A stretch of 64,000 bases of DNA from Streptomyces anulatus (GTDB taxonomy: Bacteria; Actinomycetota; Actinomycetes; Streptomycetales; Streptomycetaceae), in NCBI RefSeq assembly GCF_000721175.1, contig NZ_JOEZ01000034.1, positions 11,087 to 75,086 of the forward strand. The letters run 5' to 3'. The first letter of the stretch is position 1, and each line of letters begins with the position of its first letter. The notes under the pieces are model-generated. The model was given only the letters and a program-made list of their open reading frames with translations, was not told where the DNA came from and did no database searches. A program made the position numbers and the translations under genes. This document shows, piece by piece, positions 48,849-58,057 of this stretch.

Positions 48849-49790
48849 GTGAGGGAGAACAGTGTGGAAGCGCTCCTCGAAGAGGCCCGTCTGACGGCGG
48901 CCCTCCCGTCGCCTGCCGAGCGGCAGCGGCTGCGTGAAGCGGCCGGACTGTCCCGAGCACAGGTCGCGTCGGCGGTCGGTGTCGGACGCTCCACCGTCGC
49001 CAACTGGGAGACCGGGGTCTCCGACCCACAGCCGCCCGCCCGCCTTCCGTACCTGCGCCTGCTGAAGGGCCTCGTCGAGATCTACCCGGCCGCCCCCGCG
49101 CCCGCTGCCACGGCCACCCCCGCGCCCGCTGCCACGGCCACCCCCACGCCCGCTGTTGTCGCGGACCCCGAACCGACGGTGCCGGTGCCCGCATTCGCCG
49201 GTCACGACACGCTGCGCGGCCCGGACGGGCACGCCGTCGAGGGCGAGCCGGGCCCCTGTGTCCGCTGCGGGGTGACCACCACGTTCCGGTCCACCGACGG
49301 CCACCCGCGGCACGCCGGGGCCTTCTGCGTGCCCGCCGCCGCCCCGAACGCCGCCCAGGCCACCACCGCCCCGGCCGAAACCGTCCCCGCCCCGGCCGCG
49401 GCCCCGCTCGTACCAGGCGCCCCGAACGTCCCCGCCCCGGCAGCCGCCTCGCCCTCCCCGGCACCGGTCCCGACCCGGCCGCAGCGTCGAGCCCGGTCGG
49501 CCGCCCGCGCGCAGGCCGAGACGACCGCGCTCATCAGCCGCGCCGTCCAGGAGGAGGCCGAACGTTCCGGGGGCGACGAGGAAGCCGCGCTCAAGTCTCT
49601 GATCAAGCGGGCGATCCCGGACGTGGTGCACCTGTTCAACGACGCCTCGCCGGGCCCGACCACGGCCTCACCGAGGCGCCCGTGATCCGCGGGTCGTGGA
49701 CGTCCGGTGCGACGGAGAACTTCCTCGACGCCCTGCGCAAGACGCTCGGGGCCGCCCGCGAGGATGCCATCGCCGAGGACGCCTTGACGC
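48849..49790 (+). pseudogene. Broken HTH protein of the Streptomyces plasmid/terminal-region type
   Basis: From GTG 48849 (or ATG 48819) the frame encodes an XRE-type HTH (RLREAAGLSRAQVASAVGVGRSTVANWETG), an Ala/Pro repeat region, a possible zinc segment (GPCVRCGVTTTFRSTDG...GAFC) and SLIKRAIPDVVHLF, and stops at 49685. Related genes, as I remember them, continue for hundreds of residues. A later piece of the same protein, SWTSGATENFLDALRKTL, follows in the next frame from 49682 and soon ends. An internal deletion, a frameshift and loss of the C-terminus are inferred. Confidence 0.6.
49093..49155 (+). repeat. 24-bp tandem repeat encoding Ala/Pro/Thr
   Basis: Units at 49093-49116 and 49117-49140 are identical, and a partial third copy with one change runs to 49155. 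They encode a repeated APAATATP-like segment in the linker of the HTH protein. Confidence 0.75.
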
Positions 49791-49799
49791 CGAGCGCGG

Positions 49800-50249
49800 C
49801 CTCGCCGCCCGCCTTCGCTACCTCACCACCACCGACGCCGGCTACGAGGCCATGGTCCGCGCAGGCGTCCACGTCTCCCCCGCCTCCTCATCGCCTGGCT
49901 CGCCGAGGAGCGCACCCCCGACCACGTCAACCGCACCCGCCTGGACGCGGCCTACCGGGACCTGCGCCGACGCAACGTCGCCACCGACCTCGAGCACCGG
50001 CTCGACAACAACGGCCGCGGCACCCGCGTCGAGATCAACCCCGTCGACCAGACCGCGGTGGAGCGCAAGTACCGACGCGACCTGGCCAGCCGCAGCGTCG
50101 ACGTCCGCGGCGTCCGGGAAAGTGCTGTCGACGCCTGGCCCGACGGCAACACCCAGGAGCTCGAAGCCATCTGGGACCGGATCATCGAAGACCTCGGCTC
50201 CGACTACGACGGCTGCAGCAACGTCTCCTCCATCGGCTGGGCCGCCTGA
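49800..50249 (+). pseudogene. Frameshifted regulator-like gene of the same plasmid-type pair
   Basis: One protein is spread over two frames. ERGLAARLRYLTTTDAGYEAM then VRAGVHVSP is read in one frame to about 49880. IAWLAEERTPDHVNRTRLDAAYRDLRRRNVA, then INPVDQTAVERKYRRDL and IEDLGSDYDGCSNVSSIGW, is read in the next frame to TGA 50247. The order and C-terminal DLGSD motif resemble small regulators that accompany the preceding HTH gene in Streptomyces. No intact start is visible, and a frameshift is clear. Confidence 0.6.
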
Positions 50250-50301
50250 CCCGGCCCTCCGCACACGAACGTGGGGGAGTCCTACCGGAAGGCACACGAA
50301 C

Positions 50302-50928
50302 ATGACTGGGCAACGCGACCGCTGGGCGGAACTGACCGGTGGAAAGGCTGGGGAGGAATACGCTCGGCGGTTCGCCCGGCTCGCCGCATCGGGCCACGAC
50401 ATCCACGGCGAGGCCGCCTTCTGCGACACGCTGCTGGAGCCCGCCGCGCGGGTGCTCGACGCCGGCTGCGGCACCGGCCGGATCGCGATCCGGCTCGCCG
50501 AGCTGGGCCACCACTGCACCGGCGTGGATGTCGACACCTCGATGCTCAACGTCGCACGCCGCGAGGCGCCCACCCAGGAGTGGCTCCTCGGCGACCTGTC
50601 CCGACTGGACGCCCTCGGTCTGGAACCCGGCTTCGACCTGGCGCTCGCCGCCGGGAACGTCATCCCCCTGCTGGCCCCCGGCACCGGGCCGGCCGTCGTC
50701 GGGCACCTGGCAGCAGCACTGCGCCCCGGCGGTCTGCTGGTCACGGGCATGGGACTGGACGCGGCACACCTGCCCCTGCCGGAACCGCCCATGACGCTCA
50801 CCGAGTTCGACGACTGGTGCACCCGTGCCGGACTGATCCTGCGGCAGCGTTACGCGACCTGGAGCGGCGACGCCTACCAGCAGGGCTGCGGCTACGCCGT
50901 GAGTGTGCACTCCCGCCCCGCCGCATGA
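50302..50928 (+). CDS. Class I SAM-dependent methyltransferase
   Basis: A 208-residue methyltransferase. Motif I is VLDAGCGTGRIAI, motif II GVDVDTSMLNVAR, and later FDLALAAGNVI and LRPGGLLVTGMGL mark motifs IV-V. ATG 50302 follows GGAAGG about 10 bases upstream. The family uses S-adenosylmethionine to methylate small molecules or macromolecules. Only the fold can be assigned. It is separated by 82 bp from the two-component operon and could be independent. Confidence 0.85.
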   Translation: MTGQRDRWAELTGGKAGEEYARRFARLAASGHDIHGEAAFCDTLLEPAARVLDAGCGTGRIAIRLAELGHHCTGVDVDTSMLNVARREAPTQEWLLGDLSRLDALGLEPGFDLALAAGNVIPLLAPGTGPAVVGHLAAALRPGGLLVTGMGLDAAHLPLPEPPMTLTEFDDWCTRAGLILRQRYATWSGDAYQQGCGYAVSVHSRPAA

Positions 50929-51010
50929 GCCCGCGCCACATGAAGCCTGCGGCCCACCCGCCGCCCCCTCCATCACGTCTGCCTCTTCCTCACGCCCCGG
51001 AGCCACCTCC

Positions 51011-51694
51011 ATGCCACGCGTCCTCCTCGTCGAAGACGACCACTCCGTACGCGAGGGCGTCGAGCTGGGGCTGCGCCGGCGCGGGCACGAGGTCCTCGCC
51101 ACCGCCACCGGCGAGACCGGCCTGGAGGCGCTGCGCACCTTCCGCCCCGATCTCCTGCTGCTCGACCTGATGCTGCCCGCCATGAACGGCGTCCAGGTCT
51201 GCCTCCGCGTACGCGAGACCAGCCAGCTGCCGATCATCATGCTGACCGCGCTCGGCGACGGCCTGGACATCGTCGTCGGCCTGGACGCGGGCGCGGACGA
51301 CTACATCGTCAAGCCCGCCCGTACCGAAGTCATCGAGGCGCGTATACGTGCCGTACTGCGCCGCATGGAGAGACCGGCCGACGCGAGACCCGCCGTCGAA
51401 CACCACGGCGAACTCGACATCGACCGCGCCGGCCACACCATCCTGAAGTCGGGCGAGCCGGTCGCCCTCGCGCCCTCCGAACTGAAACTGCTGCTGCACC
51501 TGTCCGCGACGCCCCATCAGGTCTTCAGCCGGCAGCACCTCCTGGAGGCCGTCTGGGAGCACACGTACCACAGCGACGTCCGACTGGTGGACGCCTGCGT
51601 GCGCCGACTGCGCATCAAGATCGAAGACCCCACCCGCACCCCGCGATACATCCAGACCCTGCGAGGCTTCGGCTACCGCTTCGGCCCGCTGTGA
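51011..51694 (+). CDS. OmpR/CseB-type response regulator
   Basis: A 227-residue response regulator. The receiver domain has acidic pocket E8-D9-D10, phosphorylation site D52 (LLLLDLMLP), T79 and K101. A winged-helix DNA-binding domain follows from about residue 130, ending IQTLRGFGYRFGPL. It is translationally coupled to the histidine kinase gene (GTGA overlap). Closest by eye to CseB-type regulators; the sigE gene that accompanies CseBC in S. coelicolor is absent here. Target genes unknown, possibly the lipoprotein of the same operon. Confidence 0.92.
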   Translation: MPRVLLVEDDHSVREGVELGLRRRGHEVLATATGETGLEALRTFRPDLLLLDLMLPAMNGVQVCLRVRETSQLPIIMLTALGDGLDIVVGLDAGADDYIVKPARTEVIEARIRAVLRRMERPADARPAVEHHGELDIDRAGHTILKSGEPVALAPSELKLLLHLSATPHQVFSRQHLLEAVWEHTYHSDVRLVDACVRRLRIKIEDPTRTPRYIQTLRGFGYRFGPL

Positions 51695-53214
51695 GGGGGC
51701 CCGCGGCGACCGCCGCGTTCGGGCTGCGCACCCGCCTCGTCCTCGCGTTCCTGCTGGTGGCCGCCGTCAGCGCCGTCACGACCGCCGCACTGACCTACCG
51801 GGAGGCCCGCAGCGCGGTCCTCGAACGTGCGCAGGACACCGCCGTCGTCTCCTTCCGCGAGGAGGCCGAACGGTTCGTCCCCAGCCTGCCCCTGGACCCC
51901 GAATCCCTCCGGTGGCACCTCTACGACATCGCGGCCCGCTCCAAACCCCATCCGTGGATCGTCTTCGCCGAATACGGCTCGCTCCGCGTCTCCTCGGGTG
52001 ACCGGCCCGCCTCCGGGGTGCTGACCGCGCAACTGCGCCGCACCACGCTCACCTCGCCGCACGGCAGCTTCCAACGGGTCGTCAAGGACGGGCGTGCCTA
52101 CCTGACGATCGGGATGCCGGTGATGACCCGGGTCGTCGCCGGCGGCGACGCGGTGCCCAGCGGTCTCGTCCTCTACGCCGTGATGCCCATGACGAACGAG
52201 GAGGTGGACATCGACGCACTGGTGACCGCCGCCCGCGACGGCGCGCTGCCGGGGCTGGCCGTGGCCCTCGTGCCCGCCCTGCTCGCCGCCCGCAGCGTGC
52301 TGCGCCCCGTCCGCGAACTGCGCCGTGCCGCGCACTCCATGGGCGGCGGGCAGCTCGACACCCGCATCCCCGTACACGGCCGGGACGAAATGGCCGACCT
52401 GGCCAGGACGTTCAACGAGTCGGCCGCTCGCCTCGAACACTCCGTACAGGAGCTGCGGGACGCCGGCGGGCGGGCCCGGCGCTTCGCCTCGGACGTCTCG
52501 CACGAGCTGCGCACCCCGCTCGCCGGGATGCTCGCGGTCACGGACGTGCTGGACGAGGACGCCGGGACGCTCGACCCGGACACCGCGCGAGCGGTCCGCC
52601 TGATCAGCGCCGAGACCGGCAAACTGGCCGTGCTGGTGGAGGACCTGATGGAGATCTCCCGCTTCGACGCCCGCGCGGTGGAGCTCAACGCCGACGAGGT
52701 GGACGCGGCCGAGGCCGTGCGCCGCACCCTGTCCGGCAGGCAGTGGCAGGGCCGGGTCCGCGCGGAGTTGCCCGACGGCCTCCGTATCCGTCTCGACCCG
52801 CGCCGCTTCGACGTCATCGTCGCCAACCTCGTCGGCAACGCCCTGCGCCACGGCGCCGAACCGGTCACCGTACGGCTCTCGGCACACGGAGGCGCGCTGA
52901 TCACCGAGGTGCACGACAGCGGCCCCGGGATCGCCCCGGACGCGCTGCCGCACATCTTCGACCGCTTCTACAAGGCGGACGCCGCACGGTCCCGCTCGTC
53001 CGGCAGCGGCCTCGGACTCGCGATCACCGAGGAGAACGTACGGCTGCACGGCGGCACGGTCCACGCGGAGAACACCCCCGGCGGCGGCGCGCGATTCACG
53101 GTGCGCCTGCCCTTCGACGGGCCCGCGGTCGGGAACAGCACGCCGGGCGGCGCGGCTCCCGCCCACGACGCCGAGCCGGCGGACCGGTGCGACCGGACGG
53201 AGGCCACCGCATGA
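51691..53214 (+). CDS. Membrane sensor histidine kinase
   Basis: A 507-residue kinase starting at GTG 51691 within the regulator stop. Transmembrane helix 1 spans about residues 14-35. An extracytoplasmic sensor domain (about 36-178) follows, then helix 2 (about 185-202), a HAMP domain (RSVLRPVRELRRAA...), the phosphoacceptor H271 in SDVSHELRTPL, and an ATPase domain with NLVGNALRHGAEP, DSGPGIAPDALPHIFDRFYK and GSGLGLAI. It phosphorylates the regulator encoded upstream in response to an envelope signal. Stop overlaps the lipoprotein start. Confidence 0.92.
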   Translation: MRGPAATAAFGLRTRLVLAFLLVAAVSAVTTAALTYREARSAVLERAQDTAVVSFREEAERFVPSLPLDPESLRWHLYDIAARSKPHPWIVFAEYGSLRVSSGDRPASGVLTAQLRRTTLTSPHGSFQRVVKDGRAYLTIGMPVMTRVVAGGDAVPSGLVLYAVMPMTNEEVDIDALVTAARDGALPGLAVALVPALLAARSVLRPVRELRRAAHSMGGGQLDTRIPVHGRDEMADLARTFNESAARLEHSVQELRDAGGRARRFASDVSHELRTPLAGMLAVTDVLDEDAGTLDPDTARAVRLISAETGKLAVLVEDLMEISRFDARAVELNADEVDAAEAVRRTLSGRQWQGRVRAELPDGLRIRLDPRRFDVIVANLVGNALRHGAEPVTVRLSAHGGALITEVHDSGPGIAPDALPHIFDRFYKADAARSRSSGSGLGLAITEENVRLHGGTVHAENTPGGGARFTVRLPFDGPAVGNSTPGGAAPAHDAEPADRCDRTEATA

Positions 53215-53816
53215 GGAAACCGACGTTCCGCAGGCGCCCGGCGGGCGGGCTCACTGCCCTCCTGGTGCTCGCCGGGGGACCGCTCGCCGGTTGCGGCATC
53301 CAGGAGACGGCAGTGATCGAGGCGGGCCGGCCGGTCGTCGCCGATCTGCTTCCCCCGCGTGAGGGACGCGTCCTGTTGTTCTTCTTCTCTCCCGACGACC
53401 AACTGCTGCCGGTGCCCCGGATCGTCGACGATCCCTGGCAGAGGGCAGGCGCGGGCGCCGACGGGCCGCCCACGGCGGAGGAGGGGACGACGAGCGAGTC
53501 CTTGCCGCTCGCGGCCGTCAACGGCCTGCTCGCCGGACCGGACAAGGCCGAACGACGGGCCGGGCTGCGCAACGCCCCCTCCCTGCCGCGCGCGGCGAAC
53601 GCCGCGGACCGGGTCGTGGTGGACGGCTCAACCGTCGAGGTCGGGCTGCGCCTGCGGGTGACGAGGCTGGCCGCCCCCGCCCGCGATCAGCTCGTCTGCA
53701 CGGCCGCGTACGCGGCGCATGCGCGGGGGGCCGTGGCCGTCAGCCTGGTCGGGCTGGACGGGCGCCTCGCCCCGGCCGACTGCCCCGTTCGCCCGGTCCC
53801 GGCACCGGCACGCTGA
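53211..53816 (+). CDS. Lipoprotein of the two-component operon
   Basis: A 201-residue lipoprotein. ATG 53211 overlaps the kinase stop (ATGA). Lipobox PLAGC puts the lipid on Cys28. The mature part has VLLFFFSPDDQLLPVPRI, then LAAVNGLLAGPDKAERRAGL. This is reminiscent of GerMN-type lipoproteins that partner two-component systems such as MtrAB-LpqB, although much shorter than LpqB. It probably monitors or modulates the kinase at the outer face of the membrane. Its last 77 bp overlap the annotated 3' end of the convergent protease frame. Confidence 0.78.
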   Translation: MRKPTFRRRPAGGLTALLVLAGGPLAGCGIQETAVIEAGRPVVADLLPPREGRVLLFFFSPDDQLLPVPRIVDDPWQRAGAGADGPPTAEEGTTSESLPLAAVNGLLAGPDKAERRAGLRNAPSLPRAANAADRVVVDGSTVEVGLRLRVTRLAAPARDQLVCTAAYAAHARGAVAVSLVGLDGRLAPADCPVRPVPAPAR

Positions 53817-56800
53817 GCCCGGACGGGAGGGAGCAGCCGACCCGCACACATTGGCAGCGGCCCGCCGGAACGCACGCAGAGGCAGCGGCCCCCCCGGAAG
53901 AGCGTTTCCGCGGGGCCCCCTCCCCTCCCCCCCCCCCGCCGGGGTCCCCCCCGCCCCGGCCCCCCCCGACCCGGGCCCCGGACGGGGTCGTGAGACCCGT
54001 CCCCGCCGCCGCCGCGCCCTCCACCACGACGGGGAACGTCTGCGTGCCGCCCGCCGGAACGGTGGAGTCCAGCGCGAGCCGCGGCAGGAAACGCACCGTG
54101 GATACCGGCAGCGTCGTAGGGGCTTGCGTGCGGGCCGAGGTGAAGGTCCACGAGGCGTCGATCCGCGTCCCGGCGCGGTGAACCGCAGGGTTCCGGTTGA
54201 CCGTGGTCGCCACCTTGTACGTCGCGGACTCCGGCGGCAGCGCGAAGAACCGCTCGTCGACGGCCGCGTCCTCCTTCGCGTACAGCACGCCGTCGCGGTG
54301 GATGGTGGTGCTCGCACTCGCGTACCGGGCGAAGCCGGGATGGCCCGGCCCGTCACTGACCAGCATCAGCGAGCCGTAGATGTCGTCGCCGTCGCGGACG
54401 ATCCCGTCGCCCGCGTTCATCTTCGGCCCCATCACACCGACGTGGAAGTTCTCCGTGTGCGTCGTCCCCGGCTCGAACCGCCGCGTCCCGTCGAGGGAGT
54501 AGACCGCATCGATCTGCCGGTCGCCCGCCGGGCCCTTCTCGCCCAGCACACCCGCCAGGATGTTCCAGACCGCCCCGTCGTCCGTGGACAGATACACCTT
54601 CCGGGTCTCCTCCAGGGAATGCACCGAGAAGACCGGGTCGACACCTCCGTAGGCCAGTTCGCCGTACGCCTTGACGATGCCGTCGAGGCCGGGAACGGAC
54701 GACCCGATCCCCACCTTCACCAGGGCCATGTTCTCGGTCGTATAGGTCTTGCCGTAGCCGGTCGCCAGCTCCGGAACCAGGCTGCCGGCGAGCGCGTTGT
54801 ACTCGGTGGCGCCCTGCTTCCAGTGCGCCGACCACTGCTGGTAGAGGGAGCCGTCGGTCACCCGGGGACCCTGGTACGCGGTACGGACGTTGTCGAAGCT
54901 CGTGAAGTCGCTCCACAAAGTGATGCCCGTGTCGGGCGTGTTCAGGGAGTACATCATCCCCGCGCGCGTCGGCGTGGCCGTCGCGTCCGGCACCTTGAAC
55001 GACACCGGCCGCGTGGTCCGGGCGTCGAGGGCGACCGTGGTGGGGCCCGTCACAGAGAACTGCGGGTTGTTGATCAGGTCGGCGCCCTTCTCCGGGGCCG
55101 CGGGGTCGACCAGCATGTCCGCCGACAGGTTGTAGGTGCCGCGCGGCAGCCGCACCGTGGCCGAACCGGACGACAGGTCCGGGAAGAACCGCAGGCCCGA
55201 CGCGGAGCCGCCGTGCCCCTTTAGATCGGCCTGCCAGCCGGTGCTGGGCGCGCCGTCCCGTCCGGTGGTGTTGAAGGTGACCTCGTACGACTCCGCCTCG
55301 CGCTCCACCGCTGCGGCCGTGCGGACGTTCCGGCCGCCCCCGGACGCGACGACGGTGGCCGAGTAGGAGCCGTCGACCGTACCACCGAGGCGGGTGTCGG
55401 CCGTCAGGTCCACGGCGGCGGTGCCGCCCGCAGGGACCGTGACCCGCTGTGCTCCGAGGGTGAAGAACCCGGCGGGGGCAGGCTGACCGTCCGCGCCGGT
55501 GGGCGCCGCCAGCGACAGATCCAGCGTCACATCGGCGGTGCCGTCGTTCCGGTACGTCACCTGCTCGGTGACGGGGGAGTCGTCGGCATGGGGCCACTGC
55601 TGGGTGCCCAGGGAGACCGACACCGGCTCGGCGACGACCGTCTGGTCGATCGCCCTGTCGACGGCGAGCCGGCCCGCGCCCTGCTGGAACACCGAGTGGG
55701 AGCCGCCCTCGGCCGAGCCCGTCAGCGCGGCCTTGATCCGTGCGCCCGTCCAGGTGGGGTTCTTCTGTTTGAGGATCGCTGCGGCGCCCGCGACGTGCGG
55801 AGTCGCCATCGATGTACCGCTCAGGCTCTGGTAACCGGGCGGGTCCTGCCCCTCGACACCCGCCGCGGCGGCCGCCGTGATGGACGTGCCCGGAGCGGTG
55901 ATGTCGGGCTTGACGGCCTTGTCACCGGTGCGGGGGCCGACGCTGGAGAAGTCGGCGATCCGGTCGTCGTCGTCGACCGCACCGACGGTCAGGGCCGCCT
56001 CGGCGCTGCCCGGCGACGCGACGGTGCCCTGGCCGGGACCGTTGTTGCCCGCGGCTATCGTGAACAGCACGCCCTTCTCCGCGGAGACCTTGTTGACCTG
56101 GGCTTCCATCGGGTCGATGCCGGGGGTGTCGAGGCCGCCCAGGCTCATGCTGATGACGTCGGCGCCCTGGGCGACCGCCCAGTCGACCCCCGCGATGATG
56201 CCGGAGTCGTCACCGACGCCCTGGTCGTCCAGCACCTTGGCATTGATCAGCTGAGCTCCGGGGGCCACGCCCTTGAACCGGGCGTCCTTCGCCCCGGTGC
56301 CGGCCGCTGTGGACGCCACATGTGTGCCGTGCCCGGAACGGTCCTTGGCATCCGGGGACGCGCTGAAGTTGCGCTCCGCGGCCACCCGGCCCGCCAGGTC
56401 CGGATGGGTTGCGTCGATGCCCGTGTCCACGACGGCGATCTTCACACCGGTGCCGTCGAACGACCGGGCCCAGGCCGCCGGGGCGCCGATCCGGCCGGTG
56501 CTGCGGTCGAGCGACGCCTTGCGCACACCGTCCAGCCAGATCCGCGCGATGCCGGACGTGGTGGCCGCCGAACCGTCGCGCCGCTGACGCGTCAGGGCGC
56601 CCCACAGCGCGCCCTTGCCGTCGGTGGCGGCGGCAGTGGTGACGGCGTCGGCGTCGAGGGCCGACAGGGTCCGGCGGACGGTGGTGCCGTCGGCGGACCG
56701 CACTTCGGCGCGGGCGGACGCGGCCGCCGCCCCCCGGTAGCCGACGATCACCTTGAGGCCGGCCCGGTGTGCCTTGAGACTTTCCGGCTCGGTGAGGGCG

Positions 56801-57150
56801 GTGATGTCGAACAGCCGCCGGTCCAGGCTGCCGTCGGCTATCAACTGCCGTGCGTCACGCGGCACCACATGGGTGCGGCCGTCGTGGATCTCGGTGAAGA
56901 AGGGAATGTCCTCACGGCCCCGGACCCGCTGAATCCCACCGACCCGGCCCTTGGCGTCCACGAGGACCCGGTCGCCGGTGATCAGGGTGATGGTGTGCAC
57001 GGTCCCGCCGGCTGCTTCTAAAACCTTGGCGGTGACCGGGGGCGCCGTGTCCGGGCCGCCGGTCCTCCCCGACGCCGGGCCGGTCATGCCCATCGTCACG
57101 GCGACGGCGGCCGCCGCGACGGCGTAGGCCTTCATTGATCGTTTACGCAA
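53740..57150 (-). CDS. Large secreted subtilase (S8 peptidase) with uncertain C-terminus
   Basis: As read, 1,136 residues. Signal peptide about 1-28; propeptide to about residue 215; S8 catalytic domain with D242 (AVVDTGIDATHPDLAG), H274 (RSGHGTHVAS), oxyanion Asn in AAGNNGPG, and S447 (SGTSMATPHVAG). Beta-sandwich domains continue to about residue 1040. The last ~100 residues become Gly/Arg/Ser-rich noise. The frame reads through a hairpin at 53892 and into the lipoprotein gene, near an 11-base C run (53927-53937). A frameshift or assembly error close to 53930-53990 is likely, so the true end is probably nearer 53990. The start is TTG 57150 with AGGGA upstream; ATG 57135 is possible. Confidence 0.85.
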   Translation of the reverse strand: MRKRSMKAYAVAAAAVAVTMGMTGPASGRTGGPDTAPPVTAKVLEAAGGTVHTITLITGDRVLVDAKGRVGGIQRVRGREDIPFFTEIHDGRTHVVPRDARQLIADGSLDRRLFDITALTEPESLKAHRAGLKVIVGYRGAAAASARAEVRSADGTTVRRTLSALDADAVTTAAATDGKGALWGALTRQRRDGSAATTSGIARIWLDGVRKASLDRSTGRIGAPAAWARSFDGTGVKIAVVDTGIDATHPDLAGRVAAERNFSASPDAKDRSGHGTHVASTAAGTGAKDARFKGVAPGAQLINAKVLDDQGVGDDSGIIAGVDWAVAQGADVISMSLGGLDTPGIDPMEAQVNKVSAEKGVLFTIAAGNNGPGQGTVASPGSAEAALTVGAVDDDDRIADFSSVGPRTGDKAVKPDITAPGTSITAAAAAGVEGQDPPGYQSLSGTSMATPHVAGAAAILKQKNPTWTGARIKAALTGSAEGGSHSVFQQGAGRLAVDRAIDQTVVAEPVSVSLGTQQWPHADDSPVTEQVTYRNDGTADVTLDLSLAAPTGADGQPAPAGFFTLGAQRVTVPAGGTAAVDLTADTRLGGTVDGSYSATVVASGGGRNVRTAAAVEREAESYEVTFNTTGRDGAPSTGWQADLKGHGGSASGLRFFPDLSSGSATVRLPRGTYNLSADMLVDPAAPEKGADLINNPQFSVTGPTTVALDARTTRPVSFKVPDATATPTRAGMMYSLNTPDTGITLWSDFTSFDNVRTAYQGPRVTDGSLYQQWSAHWKQGATEYNALAGSLVPELATGYGKTYTTENMALVKVGIGSSVPGLDGIVKAYGELAYGGVDPVFSVHSLEETRKVYLSTDDGAVWNILAGVLGEKGPAGDRQIDAVYSLDGTRRFEPGTTHTENFHVGVMGPKMNAGDGIVRDGDDIYGSLMLVSDGPGHPGFARYASASTTIHRDGVLYAKEDAAVDERFFALPPESATYKVATTVNRNPAVHRAGTRIDASWTFTSARTQAPTTLPVSTVRFLPRLALDSTVPAGGTQTFPVVVEGAAAAGTGLTTPSGARVGGGRGGGDPGGGGGGEGAPRKRSSGGAAASACVPAGRCQCVRVGCSLPSGLSVPVPGPGERGSRPGRGARPARPG
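53892..53915. terminator. Hairpin between the convergent lipoprotein and protease genes
   Basis: CCCCGGAA pairs with TTCC and GGGG across a short loop with a two-base bulge. It lies 76 bp after the lipoprotein stop, inside the read-through part of the protease frame, which supports an earlier true stop for the protease. Confidence 0.5.
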
Positions 57151-57372
57151 GATAGTCCCTGCTCAGGAGTGAATCGGGCGGGCGAAGGCCCGGCCGCTCG
57201 GGACGTGTTCGGATACGTGCACGCCCCGGATTTCTGAAGTATGCAGAGGCCGCTCGAACGCACTCAATGATCGTTGTGTAACAGCCGTTCGGCATGATCA
57301 GGCTTACTCGGCAGGGGCCTACGACGCGGTTGAGCAGCGCGTGCGCAGCGGCCCGTGCGGCTCACGCACTGC

Positions 57373-57921
57373 TCAACCGGACGGCGTGACCGAGGACCGG
57401 GCGCCGAACCACTGCTCCGCGCCGAACTCCTCGAACCGCTCCACCTCGATGAACCCCAGCGTCGCCGCGAGGCGCATCGCGCGGACGTTGGCGGTCTGCG
57501 TACAGAGCACCACCGGCTCACCGGGAACCGCTCCGGCGAACCAGCCGAGTGCGGCGGCGCACGCCTCGGCGGCGTACCCGCGTCCCCACGCGTCGGGCAG
57601 GAACAGGTAGCCGAGCTCAACCTCCCCGGCGTCCGCACGGATGTGGCCCGGACGGTCCGCGTCGCGCCGGTCGAGCGTGACCATGCCGATCATCGCCCCG
57701 TCGAGCTCCGTCACGAAGAGACCGGGGCGCCGACCGGGCACGTCGGGCACCGAACGCTCGAGATCATCACGTGTCCGGGGGCCACCGAGGTAGGCGCCCA
57801 CCTGCGGCGATGCGAACAGCTCGACGAACGCCGCACGGTCCCGGGCCTCGGACGCGCGGAGCACGAGCCGTTCGGTCCGGATCGGGGCGGGCGGCCAGGC
57901 GGCGAGACCGAGTTCAGCCAT
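57373..57921 (-). CDS. GNAT acetyltransferase, RimJ/RimL type
   Basis: A 182-residue acetyltransferase: IRTERLVLRASEARD start, VELGYLFLPDAWGRGYAAEACAAAL carrying the acetyl-CoA loop, and NVRAMRLAATLGFIEV near the end. ATG 57921 begins at the domain with no ribosome site in front and a TACGCT box about 12 bases upstream, suggesting a leaderless message; the frame from 57951 is longer but unsupported. Substrate unknown. Not clearly linked to the sugar genes that follow. Confidence 0.82.
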   Translation of the reverse strand: MAELGLAAWPPAPIRTERLVLRASEARDRAAFVELFASPQVGAYLGGPRTRDDLERSVPDVPGRRPGLFVTELDGAMIGMVTLDRRDADRPGHIRADAGEVELGYLFLPDAWGRGYAAEACAAALGWFAGAVPGEPVVLCTQTANVRAMRLAATLGFIEVERFEEFGAEQWFGARSSVTPSG

Positions 57922-58057
57922 GCCGGGCAGCGTATCGCGCCGGCTTCGCACGGTTCCCCCGAGATCGTGATCCTGGGGTGAGCGGCGCCACCGGATACGG
58001 GCGGTACCTCATGCCCTGCCGTGGGAGACCCGCGAACGCCGGGCAGGGCGGGAGCGT

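Noticed and set aside
51011-53816. Calling the two-component operon CseBC or MtrAB-LpqB
   Set aside because: There is no sigE or CseA gene, and the lipoprotein is a third of LpqB length. Only the general architecture is shared.
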